A stretch of DNA of 10,859 nucleotides from Clostridium sp. AM22-11AC (GCF_003473545.1 NZ_QUCM01000038.1:1-10859), one strand, 5' to 3'. Positions 1-6,784 are shown, counted from the first letter of the stretch. Notes: generated by a model not told the origin, from the letters alone. Numbers and translations are program-made.

Positions 1-556
1 ACTGCCTTAAACACAACTTATCATGAGATGGCAGAACATTACAATCTTGCCATTCATGTTTCATATGGTCGAAGAATCCTTTGATGTCAGCATCCACAAT
101 ATAGCAGATTTTCGTGTTGTTTAATCTCTTATACAGTTCTTTTATTGCGTTATGACATCCTCGATTTGGTCTGAATCCGTACATGCAGTTCAGAAATCTC
201 GGTTCATAGATAGCTTCCAGTATCTTCTTTAATGCTAATTGGACTATTTTGTCCTCATAGCACGCAATTCCTAATGGTCGAAGTTTTCCATTGCTTTTAG
301 GGATATATACCCTAATTGATGGCTGTGGTTTGTATGATTTTCTTTTCAGTTTTTCTACCAAGTCATCTATGTTTTGCTCCAGATTTCTCCCGTACTCTTT
401 CTTAGTAATCTCATCAACACCGACTGCTTTGTTTCCGTCTAATTCTTTGTGACATTGCAAAAGCATTTCTTTATTGATTAGATGATACAACGATGTGAAC
501 TCTGGTCTCGGCGAATTTGCCGATATTTCTGCTATTCTTTCTAATTTCGTTTCCAT
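1..556 (-). CDS. ltrA: Group II intron reverse transcriptase/maturase, N-terminal part
   Basis: This is the intron-encoded protein that helps its intron fold and splice and copies it into new DNA sites. Translation from ATG 556-554 is preceded by GGAGGT (561-566) and stays open for 185 codons to the window edge. It shows the RT-0 to RT-3 blocks: NKAVGVDEIT (residues 42-51), IPKSNGKLRPLGI (85-97), YGFRPNRGCHNAI (126-138) and VDADIKGFFDH (154-164) with the first catalytic Asp. The YADD block, maturase domain X and any endonuclease domain lie off the edge. After residue 169 (HEW) the sequence no longer resembles the family as I know it and no other frame restores it, so the copy may be degenerate there. 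Family assignment is secure; activity is not. Confidence 0.87.
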   Translation of the reverse strand, partial: METKLERIAEISANSPRPEFTSLYHLINKEMLLQCHKELDGNKAVGVDEITKKEYGRNLEQNIDDLVEKLKRKSYKPQPSIRVYIPKSNGKLRPLGIACYEDKIVQLALKKILEAIYEPRFLNCMYGFRPNRGCHNAIKELYKRLNNTKICYIVDADIKGFFDHMKHEWQDCNVLPSHDKLCLRQ

Positions 557-1037
557 CAATACCTCCGTCCCTGAGTACGGTTGATGTGTCCTCAGAAAGA
601 CCATTATTATGTAGCTCCCTTTCCTCCGTTGGCATTACACAACTTCTTCAGTACTATGAAGCTATCCGACTGCCTACTGTTCTTTTGACATTCTCCTGTT
701 TTGCAGTTGTTTGCCATACTTGCAATGGCAAGAAACAATAGGCTCTCCCCAGTTGACTGAATAATCACAATGTAAAACATAAAGTGCTCTTTGACCCCGC
801 AGAAGCAAACCATTTCTCACCAATGCGAATTGATTTGTATTGCTTTCCGTCGAAATTAGAACGTCAGCCTTCTAAATGTCAAAATTTCGAGGCTCAATCG
901 CACTCTCTATTTTCTCGCTGTCTACGCTTAGCAACTATCATTACTGACAGTCACCCAAGACTCGCTACTGGCGGTTGGTTAGACCTTACCAGACAGGCAT
1001 TCCACCTGCTAGACTACTCGCCCTTATCTGGGCGCAC
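1..1037 (-). mobile_element. Group II intron, 5' part (continues past the left edge)
   Basis: On the minus strand the element starts at 1037 with GTGCGCCCAGATAAGGG, the conserved 5' end of bacterial group II introns (compare GTGCGCCCAGATAGGG of Lactococcus Ll.LtrB). About 480 bases of structured RNA (domain I onward) follow, then the intron-encoded protein from 556. The stretch 557-1037 has no other credible gene: its purine-rich minus strand and TTCTAATTTCGA motif (about 853-864) fit intron RNA. The exon ends ...TCGGAATT at 1038, and a possible EBS1 (AATTC on the minus strand, plus-strand 827-831) could pair with the last five exon bases GAATT. The intron sits inside the DUF4297 nuclease gene, between the second and third base of a codon. 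Domains V and VI and the 3' splice site are outside the window, so splicing ability cannot be judged. Confidence 0.88.
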
Positions 1038-1587
1038 AATTCCGATTTATGGACAAAAGTATTCTGAATAAACTCCTCAAAGACAGAATCAAAATTGCTC
1101 GGCATATCATCTAAAAATTCATTTTTAATCCTGTCTTTGATTTTTTCATATAACGCAATATTTTCTGTCTGAAGTCTTTTCCCGTCTTCAATATATGACT
1201 GCCATAACAAAACCTCTTTATCAAAATCATTATTTGATACAAAATGGCAATGCGAACATTCAGCACCAAATGTCAAATAGTTGTAAAAAATAAAACCTAA
1301 AAAAGATTTTTTGTAGCTACCACTTTTTTTCTTTTCCCTTTTGACATTTCCGCAATAGTCCAGTCAGAAGAATCTTCTTTTGTCTTTATTTGAAAAAACT
1401 GATACTGCTGATTATTGGGAGAAAATTCAGCCATATCATCATGAAATTCACAAAAAACAATACACTCTGCATCTTCTTGAAGTTTACCTATTATATGGCA
1501 TACAATCCAATGAACTTGATATCCAAATCTATTATAGGAGTCAGAACCTGCTTGCTCACGCTGTTCAACAATAAGTACACTACTCAT
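1038..1587 (-). pseudogene. DUF4297/Cap4-like dsDNA nuclease, frameshifted and intron-split
   Basis: DUF4297 nucleases occur in anti-phage systems, including the Cap4 effectors of CBASS, and degrade double-stranded DNA. The first frame, from ATG 1587 with AGGAGT upstream, gives 96 residues: SDSYNRFGYQVHW (15-27) is typical of the family start, and E47/D50/D51 followed by QIK (66-68) fit a PD-(D/E)xK-type active site. This frame stops soon after AAA AAA codons 87-88. The -1 frame from 1324 continues in family style (SGSYKKSFLGFIFYNYL, then TFGAECSHCHF) with no stop to 1038, where the group II intron begins. So one gene is broken by a frame change at A7 (1324-1330) and by an intron. Its start overlaps the AbiEii stop (ATGA), suggesting coupled translation. 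It may be dead, or expressed through slippage and splicing. Family call is from memory of conserved motifs. Confidence 0.78.
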
Positions 1588-2501
1588 AATTTAGGACTCC
1601 TTTCATTTTTATTCCATTTCATAATAAAGTTCCACTGTTCTTGCCATTCGTTCTCATTCACAATTGCGTCAAACACAGGCTCAAGGAAAGTCTGGATTTC
1701 TTCAATGACGAATGGAAACTCAAGTGTATTATCTTTTATGGTTTTCAAAAAGAATTTCCAACGCTTCTGCATATCTTCATCATCGGCAAGTGCAACAACA
1801 CGCTTAAAACTGTCTCTGTCATAGGGAGTACCGCGCCTCTGTAAAGTTTCAAATATAGCTGACTGCAATTTTGCACCATCAAAATCGAATGTCCTTGAAA
1901 GATAATAGATGTCATAAAAATCTTTCATTCTGCCTGTCAGCTCAAAGCGTTGCAGTATGGCATCAAACTTCTCGGCAATAGTGCTTTCCAGGGAATATGT
2001 TTTGATTACAGGAGCTTCAAAATCAGGAAGCTGAGTGTTGATTGTACGTTCTTCAGCACGAGGAACTATAATATCACCCACACCTATATCAACATTAAAC
2101 GGCACACGCACATTTTTTATTTGAGCAATAATCTGCGTACTAATACCGTGATATTTTCTTTGCGGAGAAATTTCCTCAAAGCCTTTTGCTCGCATTTCTA
2201 TATAATCGTTACCTGTCGGTGTGTCGATGATTTTACAAATCAACTCTTTTACATCATCTATTGAATTAGAGTATCCACGGAGCAGGAAATCGACATCGAT
2301 TGTTGCTCTACTTTCAAAATTAGTTAAAGTATAAATGAACAATCCACCTTTGAGTATTAGCGTATCCTCACACCCGGATTTTGATAGTTTTCTCAAAAAT
2401 TCTTCCTGCACAAAAAGCTGCAAGCATTGCTGGTAGCTGATACCAGAAGCTTTTGCTTTATTTCTCAGCTTTGCCAGAACGGAAGCTGCAACATCTGCCA
2501 T
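1584..2501 (-). CDS. abiEii: AbiEii/AbiGii-family nucleotidyltransferase toxin
   Basis: This is the toxin half of a type IV (AbiE) toxin-antitoxin pair. Family members are DNA polymerase beta-fold nucleotidyltransferases that block growth, and MenT relatives add nucleotides to tRNA. In the 305-residue product the core motif is visible as LILKGGLF (residues 48-55) followed by RATIDVDFLL (65-74) with the paired metal-binding aspartates D69 and D71. The family signature EKFDAI...GRMKDFYDIYYL is at 177-200. I chose ATG 2501 over GTG 2510: GGAG on the minus strand sits about 10 bases before the ATG but almost abuts the GTG, and the ATG overlaps the AbiEi stop as TAATG, giving tight coupling. The downstream overlap with the nuclease is ATGA. 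Length and motifs look intact. Confidence 0.9.
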   Translation of the reverse strand: MADVAASVLAKLRNKAKASGISYQQCLQLFVQEEFLRKLSKSGCEDTLILKGGLFIYTLTNFESRATIDVDFLLRGYSNSIDDVKELICKIIDTPTGNDYIEMRAKGFEEISPQRKYHGISTQIIAQIKNVRVPFNVDIGVGDIIVPRAEERTINTQLPDFEAPVIKTYSLESTIAEKFDAILQRFELTGRMKDFYDIYYLSRTFDFDGAKLQSAIFETLQRRGTPYDRDSFKRVVALADDEDMQKRWKFFLKTIKDNTLEFPFVIEEIQTFLEPVFDAIVNENEWQEQWNFIMKWNKNERSPKL

Positions 2502-3109
2502 TACAACCACACTCCAATCAATTCTTTTACACGCGTTTGAACACGCAAAACTTTTGCATATTCTATAAGATTCGGTATATTCTTTTTCGGGTCTTTAACA
2601 TAGCCCTGTACTGCTTTATTAAAAACCTCCTTATCCATCTTGTTCATATTTCGCAGCACATCGCAAATAGTACGGTCACGGTCATAAATGCGGACTTTGT
2701 GGAAATCAATTTCACCTTCGGTTTCGCCTAGCGTAACCAACTCTGACTCTACACGATATGCCTTTATAAACGGATAATCGATTTTTGTACGCCGCTTAGA
2801 GACATTTTTATCTATTGCAAAGTTCCATTCAGCAGGATTTCTGTCACTGTATCTATAATAGAATAGGGCAGTCTCCATACAAAGTACTGCATCGGGAAAC
2901 AATCGATTGATAATGACAACTTCGCTTTCTCCATAATCTTGAGTCCAGTGATAGTAACCTCGCCTGACTCTTTCAATCAATCCTTCGTCTAAAAGTTGTT
3001 TTATATCTGCATAGTATAACTTTGAAGCTGTAAGTTCAGCAGTAGTCATAACATAATTATGACTGCTAAACAACATTCTCAGTGTCTCAATATCTTTATT
3101 CTGAAGCAT
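2501..3109 (-). CDS. abiEi: AbiEi-type antitoxin, winged-helix transcription regulator
   Basis: The 202-residue product matches the antitoxin of type IV AbiE systems. In studied cases AbiEi neutralises the toxin without a stable complex and represses its own operon by binding inverted repeats in the promoter. Residues about 5-55 form the winged-helix domain (MTTAELTASKLYYADIKQLL, then DEGLIERVRRGYY, the wing). The C-terminal part holds the family motif DRDRTICDVLRN (143-154). Start ATG 3109 has GAGGTG (3115-3120) five bases upstream. It is the first gene of the operon abiEi-abiEii-nuclease and lies about 50 bases after the likely transcription start. The imperfect inverted repeat at 3130-3155 is a candidate binding site. 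No defect is seen. Confidence 0.88.
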   Translation of the reverse strand: MLQNKDIETLRMLFSSHNYVMTTAELTASKLYYADIKQLLDEGLIERVRRGYYHWTQDYGESEVVIINRLFPDAVLCMETALFYYRYSDRNPAEWNFAIDKNVSKRRTKIDYPFIKAYRVESELVTLGETEGEIDFHKVRIYDRDRTICDVLRNMNKMDKEVFNKAVQGYVKDPKKNIPNLIEYAKVLRVQTRVKELIGVWL

Positions 3110-3129
3110 ATCTTCACCTCTATTTAATC

Positions 3130-3155
3130 GCCCTTAATCAGACCAACGATTGGGC
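3130..3155 (-). promoter_or_regulatory. Candidate AbiEi operator, imperfect inverted repeat
   Basis: Plus-strand GCCC-tt-AATC (3130-3139) and GATTGGGC (3148-3155) are inverted copies apart from a two-base bulge, separated by eight bases. The repeat lies at or just after the predicted transcription start of abiEi. AbiEi proteins are known to bind inverted repeats in their own promoters, so an operator is the natural reading; an mRNA leader hairpin is the alternative. Confidence 0.45.
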
Positions 3156-3165
3156 ACTTTACTAT

Positions 3166-3194
3166 ATTATATTTGATTTTTCTCTTTCAGTCAA
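3166..3194 (-). promoter_or_regulatory. Sigma-A promoter of the AbiE operon
   Basis: On the minus strand TTGACT (3194-3189) is followed after exactly 17 bases by a consensus TATAAT (3171-3166). Transcription would start near 3159, giving a leader of about 50 bases before abiEi. It is the best promoter match I found in the window. Confidence 0.82.
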
Positions 3195-3304
3195 CAATAG
3201 CAAAGTGAACGCTTTTAATTATATCAATCAGGCAGTTTAGTATAAAATCTGCCCTCCGCTTTTTTAACCAGATAAAATATTAGTCAGCGAAAAGACAAAT
3301 AGGT

Positions 3305-3340
3305 AAAAAAATAAGCGTACCACTGTTTTTATGATACGCT
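3305..3340 (-). terminator. Rho-independent terminator of the upstream minus-strand gene
   Basis: On the minus strand AGCGTATCA (3340-3332) pairs with TGGTACGCT (3322-3314) over nine pairs including one T-G, with a nine-base loop, followed by TATTTTTTT (3313-3305). It begins nine bases after the stop codon at 3351-3349. It ends transcription of that gene remnant and separates it from the AbiE promoter. Confidence 0.75.
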
Positions 3341-3348
3341 CATCATTA

Positions 3349-3480
3349 TTAAATTACCTCAAAATGCTTCAATGCATCCTTTATCGCTTCCACTTTCTCC
3401 GCTGTCGGATGTTTCCTCGGCTGTTTCAATTCTTCTACCGCATTAGGAGCATCGTACATCGGCAAGCCTAAATCTCTCAT
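3349..3480 (-). pseudogene. 3' end of an unrecognised minus-strand gene
   Basis: An open frame of 43 residues runs from ATG 3480 to TAA 3351-3349. It starts MRDLGLPMYDAPNAVEEL and ends with a lysine-rich, helical stretch, KHPTAEKVEAIKDALKHF. I do not recognise the family. Charge pattern and helix propensity look like real protein, and a terminator follows immediately, as expected at a gene end. No ribosome site precedes the ATG, and a few codons further upstream the frame meets a stop (3507-3505) in sequence that reads as a tail gene on the other strand. The most economical reading is the C-terminus of a longer gene cut off at the block boundary near 3480-3505. A complete small protein starting at 3480 is less likely. 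Confidence 0.5.
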
Positions 3481-3892
3481 CACGCTGCACGATCCGACCA
3501 TCCTTTACTGGCATGATTCCGAAAATCTCTTCCCAGACATGAAGGTAAGCTACACAGGAGTGCCAATTCCACAGGTGCTTTATTCCGAAAACATCGATAT
3601 GTCAGATTCCACGATTCTTGGCATTGAAAAGGTAACTGCTGACTGCTCGGACGAGGTGTTGTTTGCGGTCTCCTTTGATGACGGAGCGAGCTGGTGGAGC
3701 TGCATCAATGCTGTGTGGGCAAAGCTGTCCGAGGAGAAATCCGGAATGTCGAAGGCTGCTCTCGAAGCCATCAGTGTGGATTCCTGGGCGGAGAAAGCAA
3801 CTACTGGACAGCTAAAATATCGATTTATCGTCAGCGGCGCAGACGGCTTTGTCAGATCCATTATAACCGACTATTTGAATGTGGAGGAATGA
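3479..3892 (+). pseudogene. Prophage tail protein, 5'-truncated C-terminal part
   Basis: The frame reading LHDPTILYWHDSENLFPDM (from about 3485) and on to TDYLNVEE looks like the C-terminal part of a phage tail or baseplate component: acidic, beta-rich, with aromatic patches such as DDGASWWSCINAVW. The first in-frame ATG (3539, leaving 117 residues) has no ribosome site, and coding character continues upstream of it to about 3480, where the minus-strand remnant begins. The gene has therefore probably lost its 5' end. Its stop overlaps the next start region (ATGA at 3889-3892) and GGAGGA for the next gene lies within its last codons, the usual packing of late phage genes. The exact tail function is not recognisable. 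Confidence 0.6.
3883..3888 (+). promoter_or_regulatory. Ribosome binding site that sets the start of the next gene
   Basis: GGAGGA abuts ATG 3889 but stands six bases from ATG 3895, so translation of the tail protein should begin at 3895. Confidence 0.7.
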
Positions 3893-3894
3893 TT

Positions 3895-5301
3895 ATGCTA
3901 AAAGGAAAAACTGTAATTGAGCTTACAGATGTCCATACCGGCAAAAAGGAGCACTACGAAGACACAAACCTGGTGACGGAAGCCGCGATGGATGTTCTGA
4001 ACTGCAACATTAAAGGAATGCTTTATAACGGCACCACATTTAATGGTTCCACTGGTGATGATTGGATGCTGCCGCTTAAGAAAAACATCATGGGCGGCAT
4101 CCTTTTATACCAGAATGCACTTGAGGAGCGTGCAGACACTATCTATGCTCCGCTGGATAATCCGCTGATCGGCTATGCCTCGGATGATGCCAATAACACA
4201 GAGGATATCCGGCGAGGTAGTCGAAACCTCACCGAGAGCAAGGAAGTGGATGGCGGTTACCGCTTTGTCTGGGACTTTGCTACTTCACAGGCAAATGGAA
4301 CGATTTCTGCTATCTGCCTATCCAACACGCTGGCCGGAAAAGGAACGCAATATGCCGGTAACTACATGGTCCGTATTGGAACCTGGTCAGCAAATGTTCA
4401 GGATAAATATAAGTCTTACTGTATGCGAGGAAATAAGCGTGTATATATTGGTGAGGGATATCGTTTGGAAATGACAACGTATTATAACTCCACCGAGGCC
4501 ACGCTTCGAAAGATTCATGATGATTATCTTCATGCAGCGCTCGTTGATCGGCCGCTGACAAGAATGACCACGGAGGCCGATGAGGAAACCACGATTGAGC
4601 TGAACCATTACCCTTCCTACTACCACTACATAGGAGGACAGAAGGATGGAACGGAGGAACCATATAGCGACAATTCTGAAATCTGGAATTATCTGTATCA
4701 TGGTGCTGACGGAAAATGGTATGGATTAGTCAGGCGAGAAAACCGTAAATATAGTCACACCAGCGGCAACAAGGACTACTACACTCACCAGGATTACGAG
4801 TGGTACATGGACTGTATTGACGGCAATAAATGCACCACGCAGAAAATCGTAGCTCCAAGTGGCATCAGTGAATTCTACAGCTTGGGTATGAGTGGAAAAT
4901 GGCTCATGTGCTATACGGGCAATCAGGTGTATCGCATTGATACCACCAATGTGGCAAACATTGAGCTGGTACCGAATATCACCTATGTCTCGTCAACCAT
5001 GTGGACCTATATCGTAGATGATGACATCGTGATCAACGGCTGGTATTTTTTGAACGGCGAGCCAAAGCTCTATGTACGAGATACGCCAGATGCAAGCTAC
5101 GCATCCTGGGGACGAAATCAGATGGTGCGGTATAAAACATATGCACTTCGTGAATGGATTTTTCGGTCGAATGTCTACAATCTATACCGGGAGCTGTTCT
5201 TGATTACTCCCTACCTTGCTACCATCAATAACCTGGGCACTCCGGTCATCAAGACCGCAGATAAGACCATGAAAATCACATACACCATTACAGAGGAATG
5301 A
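3895..5301 (+). CDS. Prophage tail/baseplate-like protein, possible receptor-binding protein
   Basis: The 468-residue product begins MLKGKTVIELTDVHTGKKE. I do not recognise a named domain. Position decides the call: it is the last structural-looking gene before holin and amidase, where siphophages of Firmicutes carry baseplate and receptor-binding proteins. The protein is soluble, with no signal peptide or membrane segment. It is rich in Tyr, Trp, Asn and Gly; its middle (YYHYIGGQKDGTEEPY, then WYGLVRRENRKYSHTSG) and later segments WLMCYTGNQVYRIDT and GWYFLNGEPKLYVRD look like repeating beta-strand blades as in propeller or carbohydrate-binding folds. Longer open sequence reaches back to 3694, but that part overlaps the preceding gene in another frame. 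Host-binding is inferred, not shown. Confidence 0.65.
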   Translation: MLKGKTVIELTDVHTGKKEHYEDTNLVTEAAMDVLNCNIKGMLYNGTTFNGSTGDDWMLPLKKNIMGGILLYQNALEERADTIYAPLDNPLIGYASDDANNTEDIRRGSRNLTESKEVDGGYRFVWDFATSQANGTISAICLSNTLAGKGTQYAGNYMVRIGTWSANVQDKYKSYCMRGNKRVYIGEGYRLEMTTYYNSTEATLRKIHDDYLHAALVDRPLTRMTTEADEETTIELNHYPSYYHYIGGQKDGTEEPYSDNSEIWNYLYHGADGKWYGLVRRENRKYSHTSGNKDYYTHQDYEWYMDCIDGNKCTTQKIVAPSGISEFYSLGMSGKWLMCYTGNQVYRIDTTNVANIELVPNITYVSSTMWTYIVDDDIVINGWYFLNGEPKLYVRDTPDASYASWGRNQMVRYKTYALREWIFRSNVYNLYRELFLITPYLATINNLGTPVIKTADKTMKITYTITEE

Positions 5302-5322
5302 CTCTGTATCATTTCGGAATCA

Positions 5323-5348
5323 AGCATCTCATCACGAGGTGCTTTTTT
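5323..5348 (+). terminator. Hairpin with T-tract between tail and lysis genes
   Basis: AGCATCTC (5323-5330) pairs with GAGGTGCT (5336-5343) over eight pairs including one T-G around the loop ATCAC, followed by six T (5343-5348). It has the form of an intrinsic terminator. Because no clear promoter is seen between it and the holin, it may only partly stop transcription and lower lysis gene expression relative to tail genes. Confidence 0.68.
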
Positions 5349-5379
5349 CATACCCAAAATTCAAAGGAGGACAAACATT

Positions 5380-5793
5380 ATGAAGGAATTCTGGAACACG
5401 ATTCAACTTGCATTTGCAGCTGTCGGAGGATGGCTTGGCTACTTCCTCGGTGGCTGTGACGGTCTGCTTTACGCACTGCTCACATTTGTGGTGATCGACT
5501 ACATCACAGGCGTCATGTATGCAATTGCAGACAAAAACCTCTCCAGTGAAGTGGGCTTTAAGGGCATCTGCCGAAAGGTGCTCATCTTCCTGCTGGTTGG
5601 GATTGCAAATGTTCTTGATGTGCAGGTCATCGGTACCGGTAGTGTGCTTCGTACCGCCGTGATCTTTTTCTACATTTCCAATGAGGGTGTAAGCCTTCTT
5701 GAGAATGCAGCGCATCTCGGCCTTCCGGTACCGGAGAAGATCAAAACCGTTTTAGAACAGCTCCATGACAGAGCAGAAAGTGAGGATAAATAA
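5380..5793 (+). CDS. Phage holin, Holin_4 family
   Basis: Holins accumulate in the membrane and open it at the end of the lytic cycle so that the endolysin can reach the wall. The 137-residue product has hydrophobic segments at about 8-24, 28-49, 65-80 and 88-101. Its C-terminal part NEGVSLLENAAHLGLPVPEK (101-120) is the signature of the toxin-secretion/phage-lysis holin group (Phage_holin_4_1), followed by a charged tail. Start ATG 5380 has AAAGGAGG ahead of it. The stop is two bases before the amidase start, the usual holin-endolysin pair. Length is normal for the family. Confidence 0.9.
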   Translation: MKEFWNTIQLAFAAVGGWLGYFLGGCDGLLYALLTFVVIDYITGVMYAIADKNLSSEVGFKGICRKVLIFLLVGIANVLDVQVIGTGSVLRTAVIFFYISNEGVSLLENAAHLGLPVPEKIKTVLEQLHDRAESEDK

Positions 5794-5794
5794 A

Positions 5795-6730
5795 ATGGCT
5801 TATACGAACAGCTCCTTGGTATCCTATACCAAGCTCAGTCCAAACCACTCTGGACAGAGAACCCATTCCATCGACCGAATCACGCCACACTGCGTGGTCG
5901 GTCAGTTATCTGCCGAAAGTATCTGCGGATGCTTTACCAGCCCTTCTCGTCAGGCTTCCTGCAACTATGGAATCGGCACTGACGGACGAATCTCCTTATG
6001 TGTTGAAGAGAAAAACCGTAGCTGGTGCTCCTCTTCCAATGCAAACGACCAAAGAGCCATCACCATCGAATGTGCCTCTGACATGTCGGAGCCCTATGCG
6101 ATGAATGATAAGGTCTATGCTTCTCTTATCTCGCTCTGCACCGATATCTGCAAGCGTAATGGCAAGAAGAAGCTTTTGTGGCTTGGAGACAAGGACAAGA
6201 CTTTGAATTATGCACCGAAGTCTGATGAAATGGTGATCACTGTCCATAGATGGTTTGCCAACAAATCCTGCCCTGGCAACTGGCTCTATGCCCGCCTGGG
6301 CGATCTGGCTGCAAGGGTTACTGCAAATCTTGGTGGAAGAACTTCCCCTACCGAGGGTACCCTTTATCGTGTACAAGTCGGAGCTTATAAGAACAAGGCC
6401 AATGCTGATGCCCAGCTTGCCCACGTAAAGGCTGCTGGCTTTGATACCTATATGGTACAAATCGGAGGACTCTATAAGATTCAAGTCGGTGTCTATCGTG
6501 AGAAAGCCAATGCTGACAACATGATGGCAAAGCTCAAGACTGCCGGTTTTGATGCCTTCATCACAACAGAATCCGGTACCTCTGTTTCAACGCTCAAATC
6601 CATGGATGAAATCGCGCGTGAAGTCATCCGTGGCGACTGGGGCAATGGCGCTGACAGAAGAAATCGCCTTACTTCTGCCGGATATGATTATGCGTCTGTA
6701 CAGGCAAAAGTAAATGAATTACTGGGATAA
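5795..6730 (+). CDS. Phage endolysin: N-acetylmuramoyl-L-alanine amidase with SPOR and Cpl-7 domains
   Basis: The enzyme cuts the amide bond between N-acetylmuramic acid and L-alanine in peptidoglycan. It has 311 residues. The zinc amidase (Amidase_2-like) domain covers about 20-170: H32 in TPHCVVGQ, H151 in ITVHRWF and C159 in KSCPGNW are the likely metal ligands. Two SPOR-like repeats follow, LYRVQVGAYKNKANAD (190-205) and LYKIQVGVYREKANAD (226-241), each ending in AGFD. The C-terminus (about 267-311, MDEIAREVIRGDWGNGADR) is a Cpl-7-type wall-binding repeat. No signal peptide, so export depends on the holin. ATG 5795 is preferred over 5765 because GAGG (5782-5785) is correctly spaced from it and amidase homology starts just after; 5765 lies within the holin gene. 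Confidence 0.92.
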   Translation: MAYTNSSLVSYTKLSPNHSGQRTHSIDRITPHCVVGQLSAESICGCFTSPSRQASCNYGIGTDGRISLCVEEKNRSWCSSSNANDQRAITIECASDMSEPYAMNDKVYASLISLCTDICKRNGKKKLLWLGDKDKTLNYAPKSDEMVITVHRWFANKSCPGNWLYARLGDLAARVTANLGGRTSPTEGTLYRVQVGAYKNKANADAQLAHVKAAGFDTYMVQIGGLYKIQVGVYREKANADNMMAKLKTAGFDAFITTESGTSVSTLKSMDEIAREVIRGDWGNGADRRNRLTSAGYDYASVQAKVNELLG

Positions 6731-6735
6731 CCATC

Positions 6736-6779
6736 AGGGTCTATGAGGACTTGCATCCTTATAGGCCCTTTTTCTTTTT
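6736..6779 (+). terminator. Rho-independent terminator of the late/lysis operon
   Basis: AGGGTCTATGAGGA pairs with TCCTTATAGGCCCT around a short loop (stem 6736-6769, with T-G and G-T wobbles), followed by TTTTTCTTTTT. It lies six bases after the amidase stop and is the strongest terminator in the window. Confidence 0.88.
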
Positions 6780-6784
6780 GTCTG

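Noticed and set aside
607..813. Minus-strand open frame of 68 codons inside the intron
   Set aside because: It falls in the structured RNA part ahead of the maturase gene; chance reading of intron sequence.
986..1036. C-terminal residues read from the nuclease frame into the intron
   Set aside because: These bases are intron after GTGCGCC, so the encoded residues are not part of the nuclease.
784..1071. Plus-strand open frame of 95 codons
   Set aside because: It lies across the group II intron 5' RNA and the intron-exon junction, has no ribosome site and no protein-like composition.
1390..1824. Plus-strand 144-codon open frame
   Set aside because: Antisense to the nuclease and AbiEii genes; low-complexity Ser/Phe/Ile content typical of an opposite-strand reading.
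3230..3262. Hairpin GGCAG/CTGCC followed by a T-run on the plus strand
   Set aside because: Only five pairs, T-run too far away, and no plus-strand gene to terminate.
3694..3894. Upstream extension of the tail protein to 3694
   Set aside because: Overlaps the preceding tail gene in another frame; the ribosome site at 3883-3888 fits a start at 3895.
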